A program made the position numbers and the translations under genes. Shown piece by piece: positions 45,746-57,172 of a stretch of 64,000 nt of DNA. Below the pieces are notes generated by a model. It made no database searches. It had not been told where the DNA came from and saw only the letters and a list, made by a program, of their open reading frames with translations. Numbering within the stretch: position 1 is the stretch's first letter; every line of letters starts with the position of its first letter. This stretch comes from Litorivicinus lipolyticus (GTDB lineage Bacteria > Pseudomonadota > Gammaproteobacteria > Pseudomonadales > Litorivicinaceae), in the NCBI RefSeq assembly GCF_009650135.1, contig NZ_CP045871.1:1798001-1862000 (forward strand). The letters are read 5' to 3'.

Positions 45746-46183
45746 ATGAGTGTATTCGTAACCCGAAAAGTATTTGCTGACTACCCCTGTGCCCACCGCC
45801 AATGGCGCCACGCCGGGCATTGTAAGTTCGTGCACGGCTACAGCCGTTCCTTTACCTTGGAGTTTGGCTGCGAGTCGCTGTCACCCGAAGGCTTTGGCGT
45901 CGACTTTGGTGGATTTAAACCACTCAAAACCTGGCTCGAAGACCAGTTTGACCACACCTGCTTAATCAACGCGGACGACCCTGAACTGGCGACCTTTGAA
46001 GACCTGCATGCGCGCCAAATTGTAAAGCTTCGGGTGCTGCCCAACGTCAGCATGGAAAACACCGCCAAGTACGTTTACGACTACGTCGCACCTTGGATCA
46101 CCGAGAACACCCAAGGGCGCGCCTGGTTAATCAGCGTTGAGTGCCGTGAAAACCAAAAGAACTCAGGCGTCTACCGCCCCTGA
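45746..46183 (+). CDS. 6-carboxytetrahydropterin synthase-like protein (QueD/PTPS family)
   Basis: This 145-residue T-fold enzyme has zinc-binding histidines in AHRQWRHAGHCKFVHGYS, with Cys next to HGYS as the probable catalytic residue. FDHTCLINADDPEL and ISVECRENQKNSG contain the other conserved Asp/His and Glu. The motif layout differs from standard QueD (AHR before a longer gap to HGH), so it may be a divergent subgroup. QueD makes 6-carboxytetrahydropterin in queuosine synthesis. No SD is evident, and TATACT lies seven bases before the ATG. The 3' end overlaps the convergent MFS gene. Confidence 0.82.
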   Translation: MSVFVTRKVFADYPCAHRQWRHAGHCKFVHGYSRSFTLEFGCESLSPEGFGVDFGGFKPLKTWLEDQFDHTCLINADDPELATFEDLHARQIVKLRVLPNVSMENTAKYVYDYVAPWITENTQGRAWLISVECRENQKNSGVYRP

Positions 46184-47301
46184 GCGCGCACTAAACAGTA
46201 CAACCCGGCGCCGCCAATCACCGCAAATGTGAGCATCAGCGCCGTCCAGCCGTAACCGTCATAGACATACCCAGGCAACCAGGTCCCGACCACCCCGCCG
46301 GCGTAGTAGTGCGCGACGTACAAGCCATTGACCACGCCGCGTAACTCAGGCTCGGCCTGGTTGACCTCGCCGACCGCCAAGGTGTGGACCAAAAACATGG
46401 CCAAACAAAACACCCACATCATCGCGAACAGCCCGTATACCGTCAGCCAAATACTGGCCACGATCGACAGGCTGACCAGCAGCATGGCGCCCTGCATGGT
46501 GCGATCAACGCCGCCCATGCGCCGGGCAATACGGCGTCCACCCAACGAGGTTGCAATGCCGCCGAGGTAGCCGACATACGCCAATCCAATCAATGCAGGC
46601 CCAATGGCACTGTCCAAGGTGCTGAGGCGCAGGGGCAAGAAATTCAAAAAGCCGGCAAACACCGCAAACAGGCAACTGACAGCCAAAAAACGCCATAGGT
46701 TGCCATTGATGCGCCAGGCCCGCAGCAACCCGGCGCGCGTCGGCAACGCCGCGTTCATAGCCCGGCGCGGGGCACGCTGCCACGGCAACGCCGCCGCCAT
46801 CACCAGCGCCGCCGCCAGCCCCCAATAGGTCAGATGGTAGTCATACCACTGGCTGACAACGCCACTGATCAATCGCCCCATCAGGCCGCCGATGATGGTC
46901 GCGGCCACGTACTTGGCCATGATCGATTTCAGCCCATCGCCGTCTTGCTGGGCGCTCAGGTAGGCCATCAACGCCGTCAAAATCGCCGGTATAATCAGGC
47001 CCTGAAGCCCACGCAACAGCAAAAATGGCCGATAGGCATCGATCAACGCCAAAGCCACGCACGACGCGGCCAAGGCCAGCAACGCCCAGCGCAACACCAC
47101 CAGCGCGCTCAGGCGCTTCAAAAAATACCCATAGGTCAAGGGCGCAATCGCCATCGGCACCAGCGTGATTGAAACCAGCAGGCCAACCGCGGCCGCATCC
47201 ACCGCAAAGCGTGCCGACAACACCGACACCAGCGGCTGGGGTACGTACATCACGCAAAACACCAACACCGTGACCGCGAGCAGGACGCGAGAATGATTCA
47301 C
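46171..47301 (-). CDS. MFS transporter
   Basis: This 376-residue major-facilitator protein has about twelve membrane helices. The loop between helices 2 and 3 is short (YFLKRLSALVVLRW) and RGLQGLIIPAILTALMAYLS is typical of the YnfM/AraJ-type drug:H+ antiporter-1 branch. The substrate is unknown. The start is uncertain: GTG 47301 is taken because it directly precedes the first helix (SRVLLAVTVLVFCVMYVPQP). It is divergent from the EamA transporter gene. Confidence 0.85.
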   Translation of the reverse strand: MNHSRVLLAVTVLVFCVMYVPQPLVSVLSARFAVDAAAVGLLVSITLVPMAIAPLTYGYFLKRLSALVVLRWALLALAASCVALALIDAYRPFLLLRGLQGLIIPAILTALMAYLSAQQDGDGLKSIMAKYVAATIIGGLMGRLISGVVSQWYDYHLTYWGLAAALVMAAALPWQRAPRRAMNAALPTRAGLLRAWRINGNLWRFLAVSCLFAVFAGFLNFLPLRLSTLDSAIGPALIGLAYVGYLGGIATSLGGRRIARRMGGVDRTMQGAMLLVSLSIVASIWLTVYGLFAMMWVFCLAMFLVHTLAVGEVNQAEPELRGVVNGLYVAHYYAGGVVGTWLPGYVYDGYGWTALMLTFAVIGGAGLYCLVRAQGR

Positions 47302-47372
47302 AAACAAAAGGCTGATCCGGCAAAAGCGGCAGTGTACGCTGGCGCACTTTGAACCACTACCGAGAGAATGCC

Positions 47373-48260
47373 ATGGCCTGGGGCGCACTGATTATCGCAA
47401 TGCTGATTTGGAGCTCGTCCTTTGTCGCGTCCAAGTTTGTGTTGGTCGATTTTACCCCCGAACAGGCGGTCGGAATTCGACTGTTATTGGCGGCCGCCGC
47501 GACCTTGCCGTGGCTGCTGATATGGGGCCGTGAACCGATCAAGCGCATGCGCGCTGAGCACTGGAAGTGGCTGATCATCATGTCGCTGTTCGAGCCTTGC
47601 CTGTACTTTTTGGCCGAAATGAACGGCTTGCTTTATACCAGCGCCAGCGCCGCCGGGTTGGTCACCTCAACGCTGCCCATTTGGATTGCGATCGGCGCCT
47701 GGCTGCTGCTGAAAGAACGCCTGAGCCGCAACCTGATCATCGGCTTGGGCTTGGCTTTGTCTGGGACCCTGACCATGACTGCGTTGGGCGAGGCCAATGT
47801 GGCCGCTCCCAATCCATTATTGGGCAACGCACTGATGGTGGTGGCAACGCTGATGGCGGCTGGGTACGTGCTGGTAGCCAAGCGTTTAACCGCCGAATTG
47901 TCGCCGTGGCTGGTGACGGTCTTGCAAATTTGGGTCGGCGCGGTGTTTTTCGTGCCGTTCTTGCTGCTCAATCCGCCGGACTTGAGCACGCCCAGCACCA
48001 CCGCCTGGCAAGCCATGGTGTGGCTCGGTTTGGTCGTCAGCATTGGCGCCTACGGGCTGTATAATTTGGGCATCAGCCAGGTACCGGCGCAAGTCGCCGG
48101 GTTGTCGGTCAACCTGCTGCCGCTGTTTACCCTGGTGCTGGCCGCGGTCATTTTGGGCGAGCGCCTCAACGTCGGGGAAATGGCCGGCGCCATGCTGATT
48201 TTAATCGGCATATTGGTCGCCGTGTGGCCCACCCGCGTGGCTCAGTCGCCGAGCAAGTAA
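47373..48260 (+). CDS. EamA/DMT-family transporter
   Basis: This 295-residue inner-membrane protein has ten predicted helices in two EamA repeats (about 4-135 and 150-288). It has the usual LIWSSSFVASKF near the start and LGERLNVGEMAGAMLILIG near the end. Such proteins export amino acids, purines or other metabolites; the substrate cannot be told. ATG 47373 with GAGAG upstream is chosen over an upstream TTG. The end overlaps the convergent AstE-like gene by 19 bp. Confidence 0.9.
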   Translation: MAWGALIIAMLIWSSSFVASKFVLVDFTPEQAVGIRLLLAAAATLPWLLIWGREPIKRMRAEHWKWLIIMSLFEPCLYFLAEMNGLLYTSASAAGLVTSTLPIWIAIGAWLLLKERLSRNLIIGLGLALSGTLTMTALGEANVAAPNPLLGNALMVVATLMAAGYVLVAKRLTAELSPWLVTVLQIWVGAVFFVPFLLLNPPDLSTPSTTAWQAMVWLGLVVSIGAYGLYNLGISQVPAQVAGLSVNLLPLFTLVLAAVILGERLNVGEMAGAMLILIGILVAVWPTRVAQSPSK

Positions 48261-49363
48261 CCACTGCGCCAGGTCAGTGGTTCGGACCCGGCAATCTTGC
48301 ACACCGATTGGCCGGCGCGCACGTAACGCCGGGTAATCGTGGTCATGACCAAGCCGGAGTTGCGTGCGACGATCGGCACCGGGGCCCGTTCCACCGGGTC
48401 CAGCGGCGTGACCTGCGCGACTATGTCGCCTGCCTTTACGGTGTCACCGAGCGCCACTGACCATTCGATCAACCCGGCACTGGATGTCGGCACCAAATCG
48501 ACCGCCTCCAAGTCCACCTCGATGACATCAAACGGATCAATTTCGGCGGTACCGCGCAGCACACCGATCTGACCTAAATAACGCACAATACCCTCGGCAT
48601 CGGCATTGGCGTAGGCATCACTAACGTCCAGCTCACCACGGCACTCGACCGTACACCCACGGCAACCAACCGGGATCGGCAGGTCTGGGAAATCAGCGGC
48701 CAAACGCGACCACAGCCCCGGCCCAGCCTCGTCAAAACTGGCGCCGCCACTGTCGTCCGCCAACATCGCCACACGCACACCCAGCGCGTGGGCCAGCGGG
48801 CGTAACTGTGGGTACGCGCGTTTGGACGCGTACAGGTGCATCAGCGCCTGCTCGTCACAGTGCAGGTCGATCAGGTAGTCGGCGTCCAAGGCCCAGGCAA
48901 ACAGTTGGTGCTTGTGCTGCTGACTCAGTGTCTCGGCACTTAGCTCACTGGCGATTGCGGTTAACGCGCCGCGAATCACGGTTTCGTTGCGATCCACATC
49001 GCCCCCCAGCTCGGACTCAACGCGCGACTTAAGGGAGGCGTATACCGAGGGGTAGCCGCGGTTGAAATTGACCCCGGTGTCGGCGTCATAGCGGCCCTGG
49101 TGATGGGCCTGGACAAACTGACCCAGGCCGATCGGGTTGGCGACCGGCACCAGACGCACGGTGCCGGCAATACGCCCTTCACTTTCGAATGCCGCAAGAC
49201 GGTCACGCAAGGCCGCGGCACAGGCCATAGCGGGGTACTCGTTAGCATGAATGCCGGCTTGGATATAGACAACCGGAGCCCCATTACCGTATACGAGCTG
49301 GGTAAGGTTGAGTTGCACGTCAGGGATCGACAGCGACAACGGGTGGCGAATAATTTTTGGCAC
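48242..49363 (-). CDS. Succinylglutamate desuccinylase/aspartoacylase-family hydrolase
   Basis: This 373-residue zinc carboxypeptidase-like amidohydrolase has zinc ligands in AGIHANEYP (His, Glu) and LIDLHCDEQAL (His). The C-terminal lipoyl-like beta domain (SVALGDTVKAGDIVAQVTPL) is usual in the AstE/aspartoacylase-like group. It probably deacylates an N-acyl amino acid; arginine-catabolic (ast) genes are absent nearby. GTG 49363 is preferred because AAGG lies eight bases upstream; the GTG at 49372 would overlap it. Confidence 0.87.
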   Translation of the reverse strand: MPKIIRHPLSLSIPDVQLNLTQLVYGNGAPVVYIQAGIHANEYPAMACAAALRDRLAAFESEGRIAGTVRLVPVANPIGLGQFVQAHHQGRYDADTGVNFNRGYPSVYASLKSRVESELGGDVDRNETVIRGALTAIASELSAETLSQQHKHQLFAWALDADYLIDLHCDEQALMHLYASKRAYPQLRPLAHALGVRVAMLADDSGGASFDEAGPGLWSRLAADFPDLPIPVGCRGCTVECRGELDVSDAYANADAEGIVRYLGQIGVLRGTAEIDPFDVIEVDLEAVDLVPTSSAGLIEWSVALGDTVKAGDIVAQVTPLDPVERAPVPIVARNSGLVMTTITRRYVRAGQSVCKIAGSEPLTWRSGYLLGD

Positions 49364-49438
49364 GGGTAACACCTTGTAAACTTGGTTGGGCGCATGATCG
49401 CGCGTTGCTACTCTAGTGTCATTATTGAGAGGTCGTTA

Positions 49439-50854
49439 ATGAGTTTTTTGGCACGTGCGGGCACAGGCTTCGCGATGATTGCGGTTTCCGTGACCGCCCT
49501 AGGGTTTGGCGCCTGGCGCATGAACAATGCCAGCGGCGACAGCGCCGGTGGCCCACCCCAGCGCGGCGGCAACACACCGACGGTTGAGTTAATTCAACTC
49601 GAACCGACCCGCGTGTCCCCGACGCTGACCGCCCAGGGCCGCGTTCAAGCCAGCCAACAATTCCGCATCAACTTCCCCATCGCCGGCAGACTAGAAGATG
49701 TCAGTACGCAGCTAACCACCGGACTGCGCGTACGCAAGGGCGACGAGTTAGCACGCCTCAATGCGACCCCTTTCGAAGACGCCCTGCGCCGGGCTGAACT
49801 AGACCTGGCTGCGGCCGACAACCAACTTAAAGAATCCCGCCAACGCCAGCGCCTGGCCGACCAGGAACTGGCTGCGGCACAGGAGCAAACGGGCTTGCGA
49901 CAGGGCCAATTGGCGCGCATCGAACAACTGATCGAACGCGGCCTGGCCTCGACCGCTGAGCGCGAAGCCGCAGCGCTGGCGTTGTCGGGCGCGCGCCAAA
50001 CCGAATTGACACGCGCCGGCGCCCGGATCAATGCCAGCGCCAGCACTGACCGTGCCGAACTGGACGTCAAGCGGGCTCAACTGGTGCTTGCCCAGGCCAC
50101 CCGCGACTTAGCCGACACCGTGGTCCGCGCCCCGTTTAACGGCGTGCTAGAAGGCGTCACCGCTAAGGTCGGCGACCGCATCAATGCCGGTCAGACCCTC
50201 GGCACCTTGACCGACCTGAGCCAGCTGGAGGTGTCGTTCTCGACCCAAAATCCGCGTGTGGTTCGGTTGATGCAAACCGATGCCCAAGCCCCCTTGCCGC
50301 TGGAAACCACGGTTAACCTGACGATCGGATCGATCAACTACCAGCAAACCGGGGTGCTCAATCGCGTCGCCGCAACGGGTGATCTGGCCAGCGGCGGCCG
50401 CCAACTGTTCGCGCGGCTAAATCCGGACCCGGCGTCGTTGCTACGCCCGGGTGACTGGGTCAGCGTCAGCGTGCGCGAACCGGTGCGCGATGACATCGCC
50501 TGGATTCCACTGTCGGCGTTAAGCGACGATGACCAGGTATTTAACGTCCAAGACGGTCGTCTGCGGGCGCAGCCGACGGTGGTATTGCAGCGCGACGAAC
50601 GCCGTGCCTTGATTGAACTGCCGCCGAACCGTGCCATCGCCGCAACCTTGGCGCCGCGCTTCAGCGACGGCTTGCCCGTCCAAGTCGCCACCAGCGAGCC
50701 GCAAGCGGACCCGAGCATTGACGAGCTAATCGCATTCGTTGAAAGCAACACGCGCATGCCCAAAGACCGCAAAGCCGACATTCTTAACCAGCTACGCGAC
50801 GATCCGCCGCCGGCGCTGGTGACTCGCCTCACCGAACGTTTGCGGCAGCAATAA
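49439..50854 (+). CDS. RND efflux periplasmic adaptor
   Basis: This 471-residue membrane-fusion protein has an N-terminal membrane anchor (about 5-22) and a lipoyl half (RINFPIAGRLEDVS). A coiled-coil hairpin (about 110-210), a second lipoyl half (VVRAPFNGVLEGVTAKVGDR), a beta-barrel and an unusual C-terminal helical tail of about 50 residues (DELIAFVESNTRMPKDRKAD) follow. ATG 49439 has GAGAGG upstream. It is three bases from the RND pump gene. No outer-membrane channel gene is adjacent. Confidence 0.92.
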   Translation: MSFLARAGTGFAMIAVSVTALGFGAWRMNNASGDSAGGPPQRGGNTPTVELIQLEPTRVSPTLTAQGRVQASQQFRINFPIAGRLEDVSTQLTTGLRVRKGDELARLNATPFEDALRRAELDLAAADNQLKESRQRQRLADQELAAAQEQTGLRQGQLARIEQLIERGLASTAEREAAALALSGARQTELTRAGARINASASTDRAELDVKRAQLVLAQATRDLADTVVRAPFNGVLEGVTAKVGDRINAGQTLGTLTDLSQLEVSFSTQNPRVVRLMQTDAQAPLPLETTVNLTIGSINYQQTGVLNRVAATGDLASGGRQLFARLNPDPASLLRPGDWVSVSVREPVRDDIAWIPLSALSDDDQVFNVQDGRLRAQPTVVLQRDERRALIELPPNRAIAATLAPRFSDGLPVQVATSEPQADPSIDELIAFVESNTRMPKDRKADILNQLRDDPPPALVTRLTERLRQQ

Positions 50855-50857
50855 GCG

Positions 50858-53800
50858 ATGCTGCGCTACTTTATTCACCACCGCACCCTGGCCAACCTGA
50901 CCTTGGTGCTGTTGGTTGCGATTGGCCTGATCAGCCTGGATCGTATTCGGACCCAGTTTTTTCCTGACTTTGTCATCGAGAGTGTTCGCATCACCCTGCC
51001 CTGGCCCGGTGCCGGAGCCGAGGACGTCGATCAGCGCGTCGTGTCTCAGTTGGAGCCGGCCCTGCGTGCGGTGGACGGCGTCTCCGAATCGACCGCCAGC
51101 GCGTCCGAGGGCAACGCTCAGTTTCGGTTAGAGTTCGCTCCCGGCTACGACATGACGGTGGCGCTGAACGAAGTTGAAAGCGTCATTAACGACGCCCGCG
51201 ACCTGCCATCGGATCTGGAGCCGGCGACGATCAGCTTGGGCTGGTTTCGCGACCGCGTCACCAACGTCGTGATCTACGGCGACTTGTCACTGGATGCGCT
51301 TGAACGGCGTGCCGAAACACTGACCGCCGCGCTGTTCGCCGCCGGCATCACCAAAACGTCGATCCAAGGCATCAGCGAGCCGCGGGTGACATTAAAGTTC
51401 GACCCGCAAACGCTGGAAAAGTATGGCGTCACATTAAACGACGCCGCGACTAAATTGGCCGGCTCATTTGGCGACCAACCCGCCGGCACCATGGCCGGGG
51501 ATCGCGTGCGTTTGCGTACCGCGGGGCAACCGCTGGATGAACTGCAAGACTTCGCCCTGATTGCGCTGGACAATGGCACACGACTTACGGTGCGCGAACT
51601 GGCGAGCGTCGAGTACGAGGGGTTGGATAGAGGCCTCGCGCTTTACTACCAAGGCCTGAACGCGGTCCAGATTCAGGTTGACCGTGGCGAAGGTGGCGAC
51701 GCCATCAGCATCCAAGACAGCGTCCAGTCGGTGGTCGATCAATTCAACGCCGAGGCCGTCGACGGCGTTCAAGCGCGCTTGGTCCGGGCCCGCGCACAGG
51801 CGATCAAAGACCGGCTGGATATCTTGATCGAAAACGGCATTACCGGGCTCATTATTGTCGTATGTTTGCTGTTTTTATTCCTCAGCGTGCGGACCGCGTT
51901 TTGGGTCACGGTGGGTATTCCCACGGCCATGCTGGCGACCATCGCAATGATGCTGGCGTTTGGGCTGTCGCTGAACATGATTTCACTGTTCGCGCTGATT
52001 ATCTGTTTGGGCATCGTGGTCGACGACGCCATCGTGATTGGCGAACACGCCGACCACCTGCACCGCCAAGGCCACAGCCCGTCCGAAGCCGCCTATTTAG
52101 GCGCCAAGCGCATGTTCTTGCCGGTGCTGTCGTCCAGCATCACCACCATCATTGCCTTCAGCGGCATGTTTTTGATCACCGGTACATTTGGACGCCTGGT
52201 CGGTGACATTCCGATCACCGTGGCGTTGGTCATTACGGCCAGCCTGGCCGAGGTATTTTTGCTGCTGCCGGCGCACATGTTCCATGCCCTTAAAGGCGCC
52301 GAACGCGGCGGTCCCGCCTGGTATGACCAACCCAGCCTGTGGGTGAATAAACACTTCGACCGATTCCGCGAGGCGGTGTTCAAACCCTTGGTCGGCCGAG
52401 TCGTGACCTGGCGCTACCCGACACTGGCCATCGGCCTTGGCTTGATCATGTTCAGCGCCGCCGCGCTGATGGACAAAACCGTTGGCTGGCGTTTCTTCAA
52501 CGCCCCCGAACGCGGCACGTTGACCGGTAACCTGATGATGGTCGAGGGCAGTGACCGTGCTGACACCCGTGCCTATCTGGACCAGATGGCCAGCGCCTTG
52601 TTAACGGTCAATGCCGACTACCAACGCGAGTACGGTCGCGAAGCGGTCCAAAGTTGGCTATTCCAGGTTGGCGACAATTCGGGCCGCCCGATCTCCGGCG
52701 CCAATCGCGTCAATGCCGATCGCCTGGGTGGCTTTGACGTCGAGCTGATCGACCCGGACTTGCGCCCCTACAGCGCCTTCGAGTTTATCCGCAAATGGCA
52801 AGACGCCATCCCAGCCTCCGACACCGTCGATACCCTGCAGTTCCGGGGTGACCGCCGCGGACCCGGTGGTGATGGCGTCAGCGTACGCCTCAGCGGTGCC
52901 GACTTCCGGGTCCTCAAACAAGCCTCGTTAGCCCTGCAAAATGAGCTTAACCGCATCGCCGGTGTGTCCGCGGTCGAGGACGACTTACCGTTTGACAAAA
53001 CCGAGCAAATTTTAAGCCTGACCCCGGAAGCTCAAGCCCTGGGCTTGACCGCCGCGGGCTTGGCCAAACAGCTGCGTGACCAACTCGACGGCATCAGCGC
53101 GCTGACGCTGCCAACGGATGGGCAGTCGTTCGAGATCCGCGTCGCCATCAGCGACGCCCTGCGCGACCAGGACTACCTGCAGCGCGCACGTATCCCACTG
53201 CCCAACGGCGACTATGCCGACCTCGCCAGCCTGGCGACCTGGCGCAGCGATCGAGGCTTTGCCAGTTTGCAGGTCGAAAACGGCCAACGCGTCATTCGCG
53301 TCAGCGGCGAGTTGGCGGACGACCCGGTCCAGCAGGCAGCGATCCAAACACAGATCCGTGAGCAACTATTGCCGGCACTGGCGCTGCGCTACGGGGTCAA
53401 CACCGAAATGAGCGGGCTGGCCCAGCAGGAACGCGAATTCCTCAGCGAAGCCGTGGTCAGCTTCATGGTCTGCGTGCTGGCCATTTACCTGACGCTGACC
53501 TGGATATTTTCATCCTGGACACGCCCACTGGCGCCGATTCTGACCATTCCGTTGGGGTTGGTCGGCGTGATCTGGGGGCACTACGCCCACGGCATACCGC
53601 TGTCGATGTTTAGCGTGGTCGGCTTTATTGGCATGGCCGGTATTATTTTGAACGACACCATCGTGCTGATGGTGCGCATTCAAGAGCTAAGCGGTCACCA
53701 GAGCTTCCACGCCGCGATTGTCCAGGGCGCATCGGATCGTCTGCGTGCGGTGTTCCTGACCTCGCTGACGACGGTCGGCGGGCTGACTCCCTTGTTGTTC

Positions 53801-53998
53801 GAAACCTCGCGCCAGGCACAGTTCCTGAAACCGACGGTGGTAACGCTGGCGTATGGACTGGGGCTGGGCATGGTGTTGGTGCTGCTGATGACGCCGGCGA
53901 TGCTGGCGATTGGGCATGATATTCGACGCGCCTTGGTCAGCGCACGACGGGCACCGGGCGTGATCGCCCGGGCTCGCCGTATTCAGGCGCTGCGCTAG
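50858..53998 (+). CDS. RND-family efflux permease (HAE1-like)
   Basis: This 1046-residue inner-membrane proton-driven pump has twelve membrane helices in two halves with large periplasmic domains. The helix-4 motif includes [19 protein letters not shown], which carries the two proton-relay aspartates, and the second half has [21 protein letters not shown]. Substrates are unknown; the pair with the upstream adaptor resembles multidrug or lipid-export systems. It overlaps lysS by 4 bp at the 3' end (convergent). Confidence 0.95.
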   Translation: MLRYFIHHRTLANLTLVLLVAIGLISLDRIRTQFFPDFVIESVRITLPWPGAGAEDVDQRVVSQLEPALRAVDGVSESTASASEGNAQFRLEFAPGYDMTVALNEVESVINDARDLPSDLEPATISLGWFRDRVTNVVIYGDLSLDALERRAETLTAALFAAGITKTSIQGISEPRVTLKFDPQTLEKYGVTLNDAATKLAGSFGDQPAGTMAGDRVRLRTAGQPLDELQDFALIALDNGTRLTVRELASVEYEGLDRGLALYYQGLNAVQIQVDRGEGGDAISIQDSVQSVVDQFNAEAVDGVQARLVRARAQAIKDRLDILIENGITGLIIVVCLLFLFLSVRTAFWVTVGIPTAMLATIAMMLAFGLSLNMISLFALIICLGIVVDDAIVIGEHADHLHRQGHSPSEAAYLGAKRMFLPVLSSSITTIIAFSGMFLITGTFGRLVGDIPITVALVITASLAEVFLLLPAHMFHALKGAERGGPAWYDQPSLWVNKHFDRFREAVFKPLVGRVVTWRYPTLAIGLGLIMFSAAALMDKTVGWRFFNAPERGTLTGNLMMVEGSDRADTRAYLDQMASALLTVNADYQREYGREAVQSWLFQVGDNSGRPISGANRVNADRLGGFDVELIDPDLRPYSAFEFIRKWQDAIPASDTVDTLQFRGDRRGPGGDGVSVRLSGADFRVLKQASLALQNELNRIAGVSAVEDDLPFDKTEQILSLTPEAQALGLTAAGLAKQLRDQLDGISALTLPTDGQSFEIRVAISDALRDQDYLQRARIPLPNGDYADLASLATWRSDRGFASLQVENGQRVIRVSGELADDPVQQAAIQTQIREQLLPALALRYGVNTEMSGLAQQEREFLSEAVVSFMVCVLAIYLTLTWIFSSWTRPLAPILTIPLGLVGVIWGHYAHGIPLSMFSVVGFIGMAGIILNDTIVLMVRIQELSGHQSFHAAIVQGASDRLRAVFLTSLTTVGGLTPLLFETSRQAQFLKPTVVTLAYGLGLGMVLVLLMTPAMLAIGHDIRRALVSARRAPGVIARARRIQALR

Positions 53999-55509
53999 GC
54001 CTGGGGACGCATCGCCGGGAACAGGATGACATCGCGGATGCTGTCCTGGTCCAGCAACCACATGACCAAACGGTCGATGCCAATGCCGCAGCCGCCGGTC
54101 GGCGGTAACCCGACTTCCAACGCGGTCACGTAGTCCTCGTCGAAGTACATGGCTTCGTCGTCGCCGCCGTCTTTTTGCGCGACCTGTTCTTGGAAGCGCT
54201 GGGCTTGGTCTTCGGCGTCATTCAACTCGCTAAAGCCATTCGCCAATTCGCGCCCACCAACAAAAAACTCAAACCGATCGGTCAAGAAGGGGTCGTTGTT
54301 ATTACGCCGCGCCAACGGACTGACTTCGGCCGGGTACAGGGTAATAAAGGTCGGCTCGATCAAGGTGTCTTCGACGGTTTTCTCAAAGATCTCGATCTGG
54401 ACTTTGCCCAAGCCGTAGCTGGGCTTGAGATGAATACCCAGGTCACGGGCAAAGGCAGTGGCGCCATCCAAGTCGCCCAAGGTCGCGGCATCCAAGCTCG
54501 GGTTCTTTTCCAAGATCGAGTCGAACACGCTGATCCGCCGGAACGGCGCACTCAGGTCATAGTCATGCCCGGCGGATTGGAAGGTCAGGCTGTTATGGGC
54601 CTTCATTGAGGCCGCACGGATCAACGCCTCGACGTGATCGATCATGCCGTTGACGTCTGTGTAGGCCTCGTAGAACTCGAGCATAGTGAATTCAGGGTTG
54701 TGACGGGTCGACAGTCCTTCGTTGCGGAAGTTGCGATTGATTTCAAAGACCCGCTCAAAGCCACCGACGACCAGGCGCTTCAAGTACAGTTCCGGCGCAA
54801 TCCGCAGGTACATCTCGATGTCCAAGGCATTGTGATGGGTGGCAAAGGGTCGCGCCGTGGCGCCGCCCGGGATCACCTGCAACATGGGCGTCTCGACTTC
54901 CAAATAATCATGCCCCAAGAAGTACCCGCGCACCGCGCTAACAATTTGGCTGCGCTGGACGAAGGTGTTTTTGACTTCCGGGTTGGCGATCAAGTCTAGG
55001 TAGCGCTGGCGGTAACGCTGCTCGGTGTCGGTCAAGCCTTTGTGCTTGTCCGGCAACGGCCGCAGGGATTTGGTCAGCAACACCGCGTCGGTGGCGTGCA
55101 CCGACAACTCTCCGGTGTTGGTTTTAAAGATGTGGCCTTCGACACCGACGATGTCGCCCAAATCCCAGGTCTTGAACTGGTCGTACAGCCCTTCAGGCAG
55201 GTCGTTCTTGCGCAGGTAAGCCTGAATACGACCGCTGGTGTCTTGGATGGTGATGAACGAGGCCTTGCCCATGATGCGACGCAATACCACGCGCCCGGCG
55301 ATCTTGGTGCGGACCTGTTCGACTTCTAATGCGGGTTTGTCCTTGTCACCGTGGGCGGCAACCAATTCGCTGGCCAGTGCATCGCGGCGGTAGCTGTTGG
55401 GAAAGGCAATGCCGGCCTCGCGCATGGCGGCTAGCTTGGCGCGGCGCTCGGCGATCAACTGGTTCTCATCAACTTCGACGGCGGCGTCCTGCGGTGTTTT
55501 ATCGCTCAT
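53995..55509 (-). CDS. lysS: Lysyl-tRNA synthetase (class II)
   Basis: This 504-residue class II synthetase has an N-terminal OB-fold anticodon-binding domain (about 60-150). Motif 2 is [20 protein letters not shown] and motif 3 is [15 protein letters not shown]. The length equals E. coli LysS (505). ATG 55509 directly follows the prfB stop (TAAATG), the conserved prfB-lysS pair. Confidence 0.98.
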   Translation of the reverse strand: MSDKTPQDAAVEVDENQLIAERRAKLAAMREAGIAFPNSYRRDALASELVAAHGDKDKPALEVEQVRTKIAGRVVLRRIMGKASFITIQDTSGRIQAYLRKNDLPEGLYDQFKTWDLGDIVGVEGHIFKTNTGELSVHATDAVLLTKSLRPLPDKHKGLTDTEQRYRQRYLDLIANPEVKNTFVQRSQIVSAVRGYFLGHDYLEVETPMLQVIPGGATARPFATHHNALDIEMYLRIAPELYLKRLVVGGFERVFEINRNFRNEGLSTRHNPEFTMLEFYEAYTDVNGMIDHVEALIRAASMKAHNSLTFQSAGHDYDLSAPFRRISVFDSILEKNPSLDAATLGDLDGATAFARDLGIHLKPSYGLGKVQIEIFEKTVEDTLIEPTFITLYPAEVSPLARRNNNDPFLTDRFEFFVGGRELANGFSELNDAEDQAQRFQEQVAQKDGGDDEAMYFDEDYVTALEVGLPPTGGCGIGIDRLVMWLLDQDSIRDVILFPAMRPQA

Positions 55510-56604
55510 TTATAACCCTTTCTTTAAGCTGGCTTCGATAAATGCATCCAGAGCCCCGTCCAGCACGGCTCCGGTGTTGCTGCTTTCGACCCCGGTACGC
55601 AGGTCTTTAATTCGGCTTTGATCCAGCACGTAACTGCGGATCTGGCTGCCCCAGCCAATGTCTGACTTGGTCGCTTCCAAGGCGTCGGACGCGGCACGGC
55701 GCTTTTGCATTTCCAGCTCGTACAACTTGGCCTTCAGCATCTTCATGGCGTTGTCTTTGTTTTGGTGCTGCGACCGCTCGGACTGGCACTGAGCCACCGC
55801 ATTGGTTGGCAAGTGCGTGATACGCACCGCCGAGTCGGTGGTGTTGACGTGCTGGCCACCGGCGCCGGACGAGCGATAGGTATCGATACGCAAATCCGCC
55901 GGGTTGATCTCGATATCAATGTTGTCGTCGATTTCAGGGGAAATAAACACCGACACAAACGAGGTGTGCCGGCGCGCCCCGGAATCAAAGGGTGACTTGC
56001 GCACCAGGCGGTGGACGCCGGTTTCGGTGCGCAGCCAGCCAAAGGCATATTCGCCCTCGATGTGAATCGCCGCCGACTTGATGCCGGCGACATCGCCTTC
56101 GGACAATTCAGTGATGGTTGCTTTGAATTTTTTGTCTTCGGCCCAGCGCAAGTACATGCGCAAAATCATGTTGGCCCAATCCTGCGCTTCGGTGCCGCCG
56201 GCGCCCGCTTGGATTTCCAAATAGGCGTTATTGGGGTCCGCTTCTCCGCTGAACATGCGCCGGAATTCAAGCTTGGCCAGGTGCGCATCGAGGGCATTGC
56301 ACTCGGCTTGCACTTCGTCCGCGGTGTCCTGATCGTCTTCCTCGACCGCCATCTCTAGCAGTTCTCGGCTGTCGGCAATGCCGCGCTCCAAGGTTTCCAG
56401 CGTCTCGACGACGGCCTCTAAGCTGGCGCGCTCGCGGCCCAGGGTTTGGGCTAAGTCCGGCTCGTCCCACACGCGCGGGTCTTCAAGCTCGCGGCTGACT
56501 TCCTCGAGGCGTTCTTTTTTGACAGGGTAATCAAGATAGGCGACCAGCACCGTGCGGCGCTCGTCCAAGTCCTTGAGTTGATTAAGAATCGGTGCGATTT
56601 CCAT
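55510..56604 (-). CDS. prfB: Peptide chain release factor 2 (no programmed frameshift)
   Basis: This 364-residue class I release factor recognises UAA and UGA. The SPF anticodon-like tripeptide is in RKSPFDSG, and the peptidyl-hydrolysis motif is GAGGQHVN. The autoregulatory +1 frameshift site is absent: where E. coli has TAT CTT TGA, this gene reads TAT CTT GAT TAC (56527-56538), in one uninterrupted frame. The upstream SD-like element (AGGGGG) is also gone (GGTCGCC). ATG 56604 gives the family N terminus, although no strong SD was found. Confidence 0.96.
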   Translation of the reverse strand: MEIAPILNQLKDLDERRTVLVAYLDYPVKKERLEEVSRELEDPRVWDEPDLAQTLGRERASLEAVVETLETLERGIADSRELLEMAVEEDDQDTADEVQAECNALDAHLAKLEFRRMFSGEADPNNAYLEIQAGAGGTEAQDWANMILRMYLRWAEDKKFKATITELSEGDVAGIKSAAIHIEGEYAFGWLRTETGVHRLVRKSPFDSGARRHTSFVSVFISPEIDDNIDIEINPADLRIDTYRSSGAGGQHVNTTDSAVRITHLPTNAVAQCQSERSQHQNKDNAMKMLKAKLYELEMQKRRAASDALEATKSDIGWGSQIRSYVLDQSRIKDLRTGVESSNTGAVLDGALDAFIEASLKKGL

Positions 56605-56715
56605 CGGGCTGGTACTGTCCAAAATTTGAGGCGCGCAAGAATACCACAGCGCCCAATCCCTTTGCGTTTAATCAGGGCAGGATCGATACTGCTGACCCAA
56701 TCCAAGGAGCAGCGC

Positions 56716-57165
56716 ATGGCCTCAAACCTTAAAATTCGCCCCCTCCGGGCCGCGGACGAACCGCAGTGGCGCGATCTATTCGAGCGCTACATGCGCTTTT
56801 ACAACACCGCCCCGGATGACCAAGCCATTGAGAGTGCGTTCCACGGCATGCTCAGCGCCGACCAAGCCTTGCGCTGTTGGGTTGCCGACATCAACGGCAA
56901 TGCGGTCGGATTGGTCCACGTGATTTTGCACCCCAACACCTGGAGTCTGATGCCGGACGCTTACTTGGAAGATTTGTTTACGCACCCAGATTACCGACGC
57001 CATGGCGTCGGTCGTGCGCTGCTGCAAGAAGTCATCAACACCGGCCACGAAGAAGGTTGGCGCAAGCTATATTGGAACACCGCGGCTGACAACGAAACGG
57101 CCCAGTCGCTGTATCGAAAAGTCGCCCAACAAACCAGCTGGGTGCGCTTCGAAGTCGCCTATTAG
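56716..57165 (+). CDS. GNAT-family N-acetyltransferase
   Basis: This 149-residue acetyltransferase has a typical GNAT core. Motif A is YLEDLFTHPDYRRHGVGRAL (acetyl-CoA loop RRHGVGRA) and motif B is LYWNTAADNETAQSLYRKV. The substrate is unknown. ATG 56716 has AAGGAG eight bases upstream; it is divergent from prfB. Confidence 0.9.
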   Translation: MASNLKIRPLRAADEPQWRDLFERYMRFYNTAPDDQAIESAFHGMLSADQALRCWVADINGNAVGLVHVILHPNTWSLMPDAYLEDLFTHPDYRRHGVGRALLQEVINTGHEEGWRKLYWNTAADNETAQSLYRKVAQQTSWVRFEVAY

Positions 57166-57172
57166 GGCGCGT

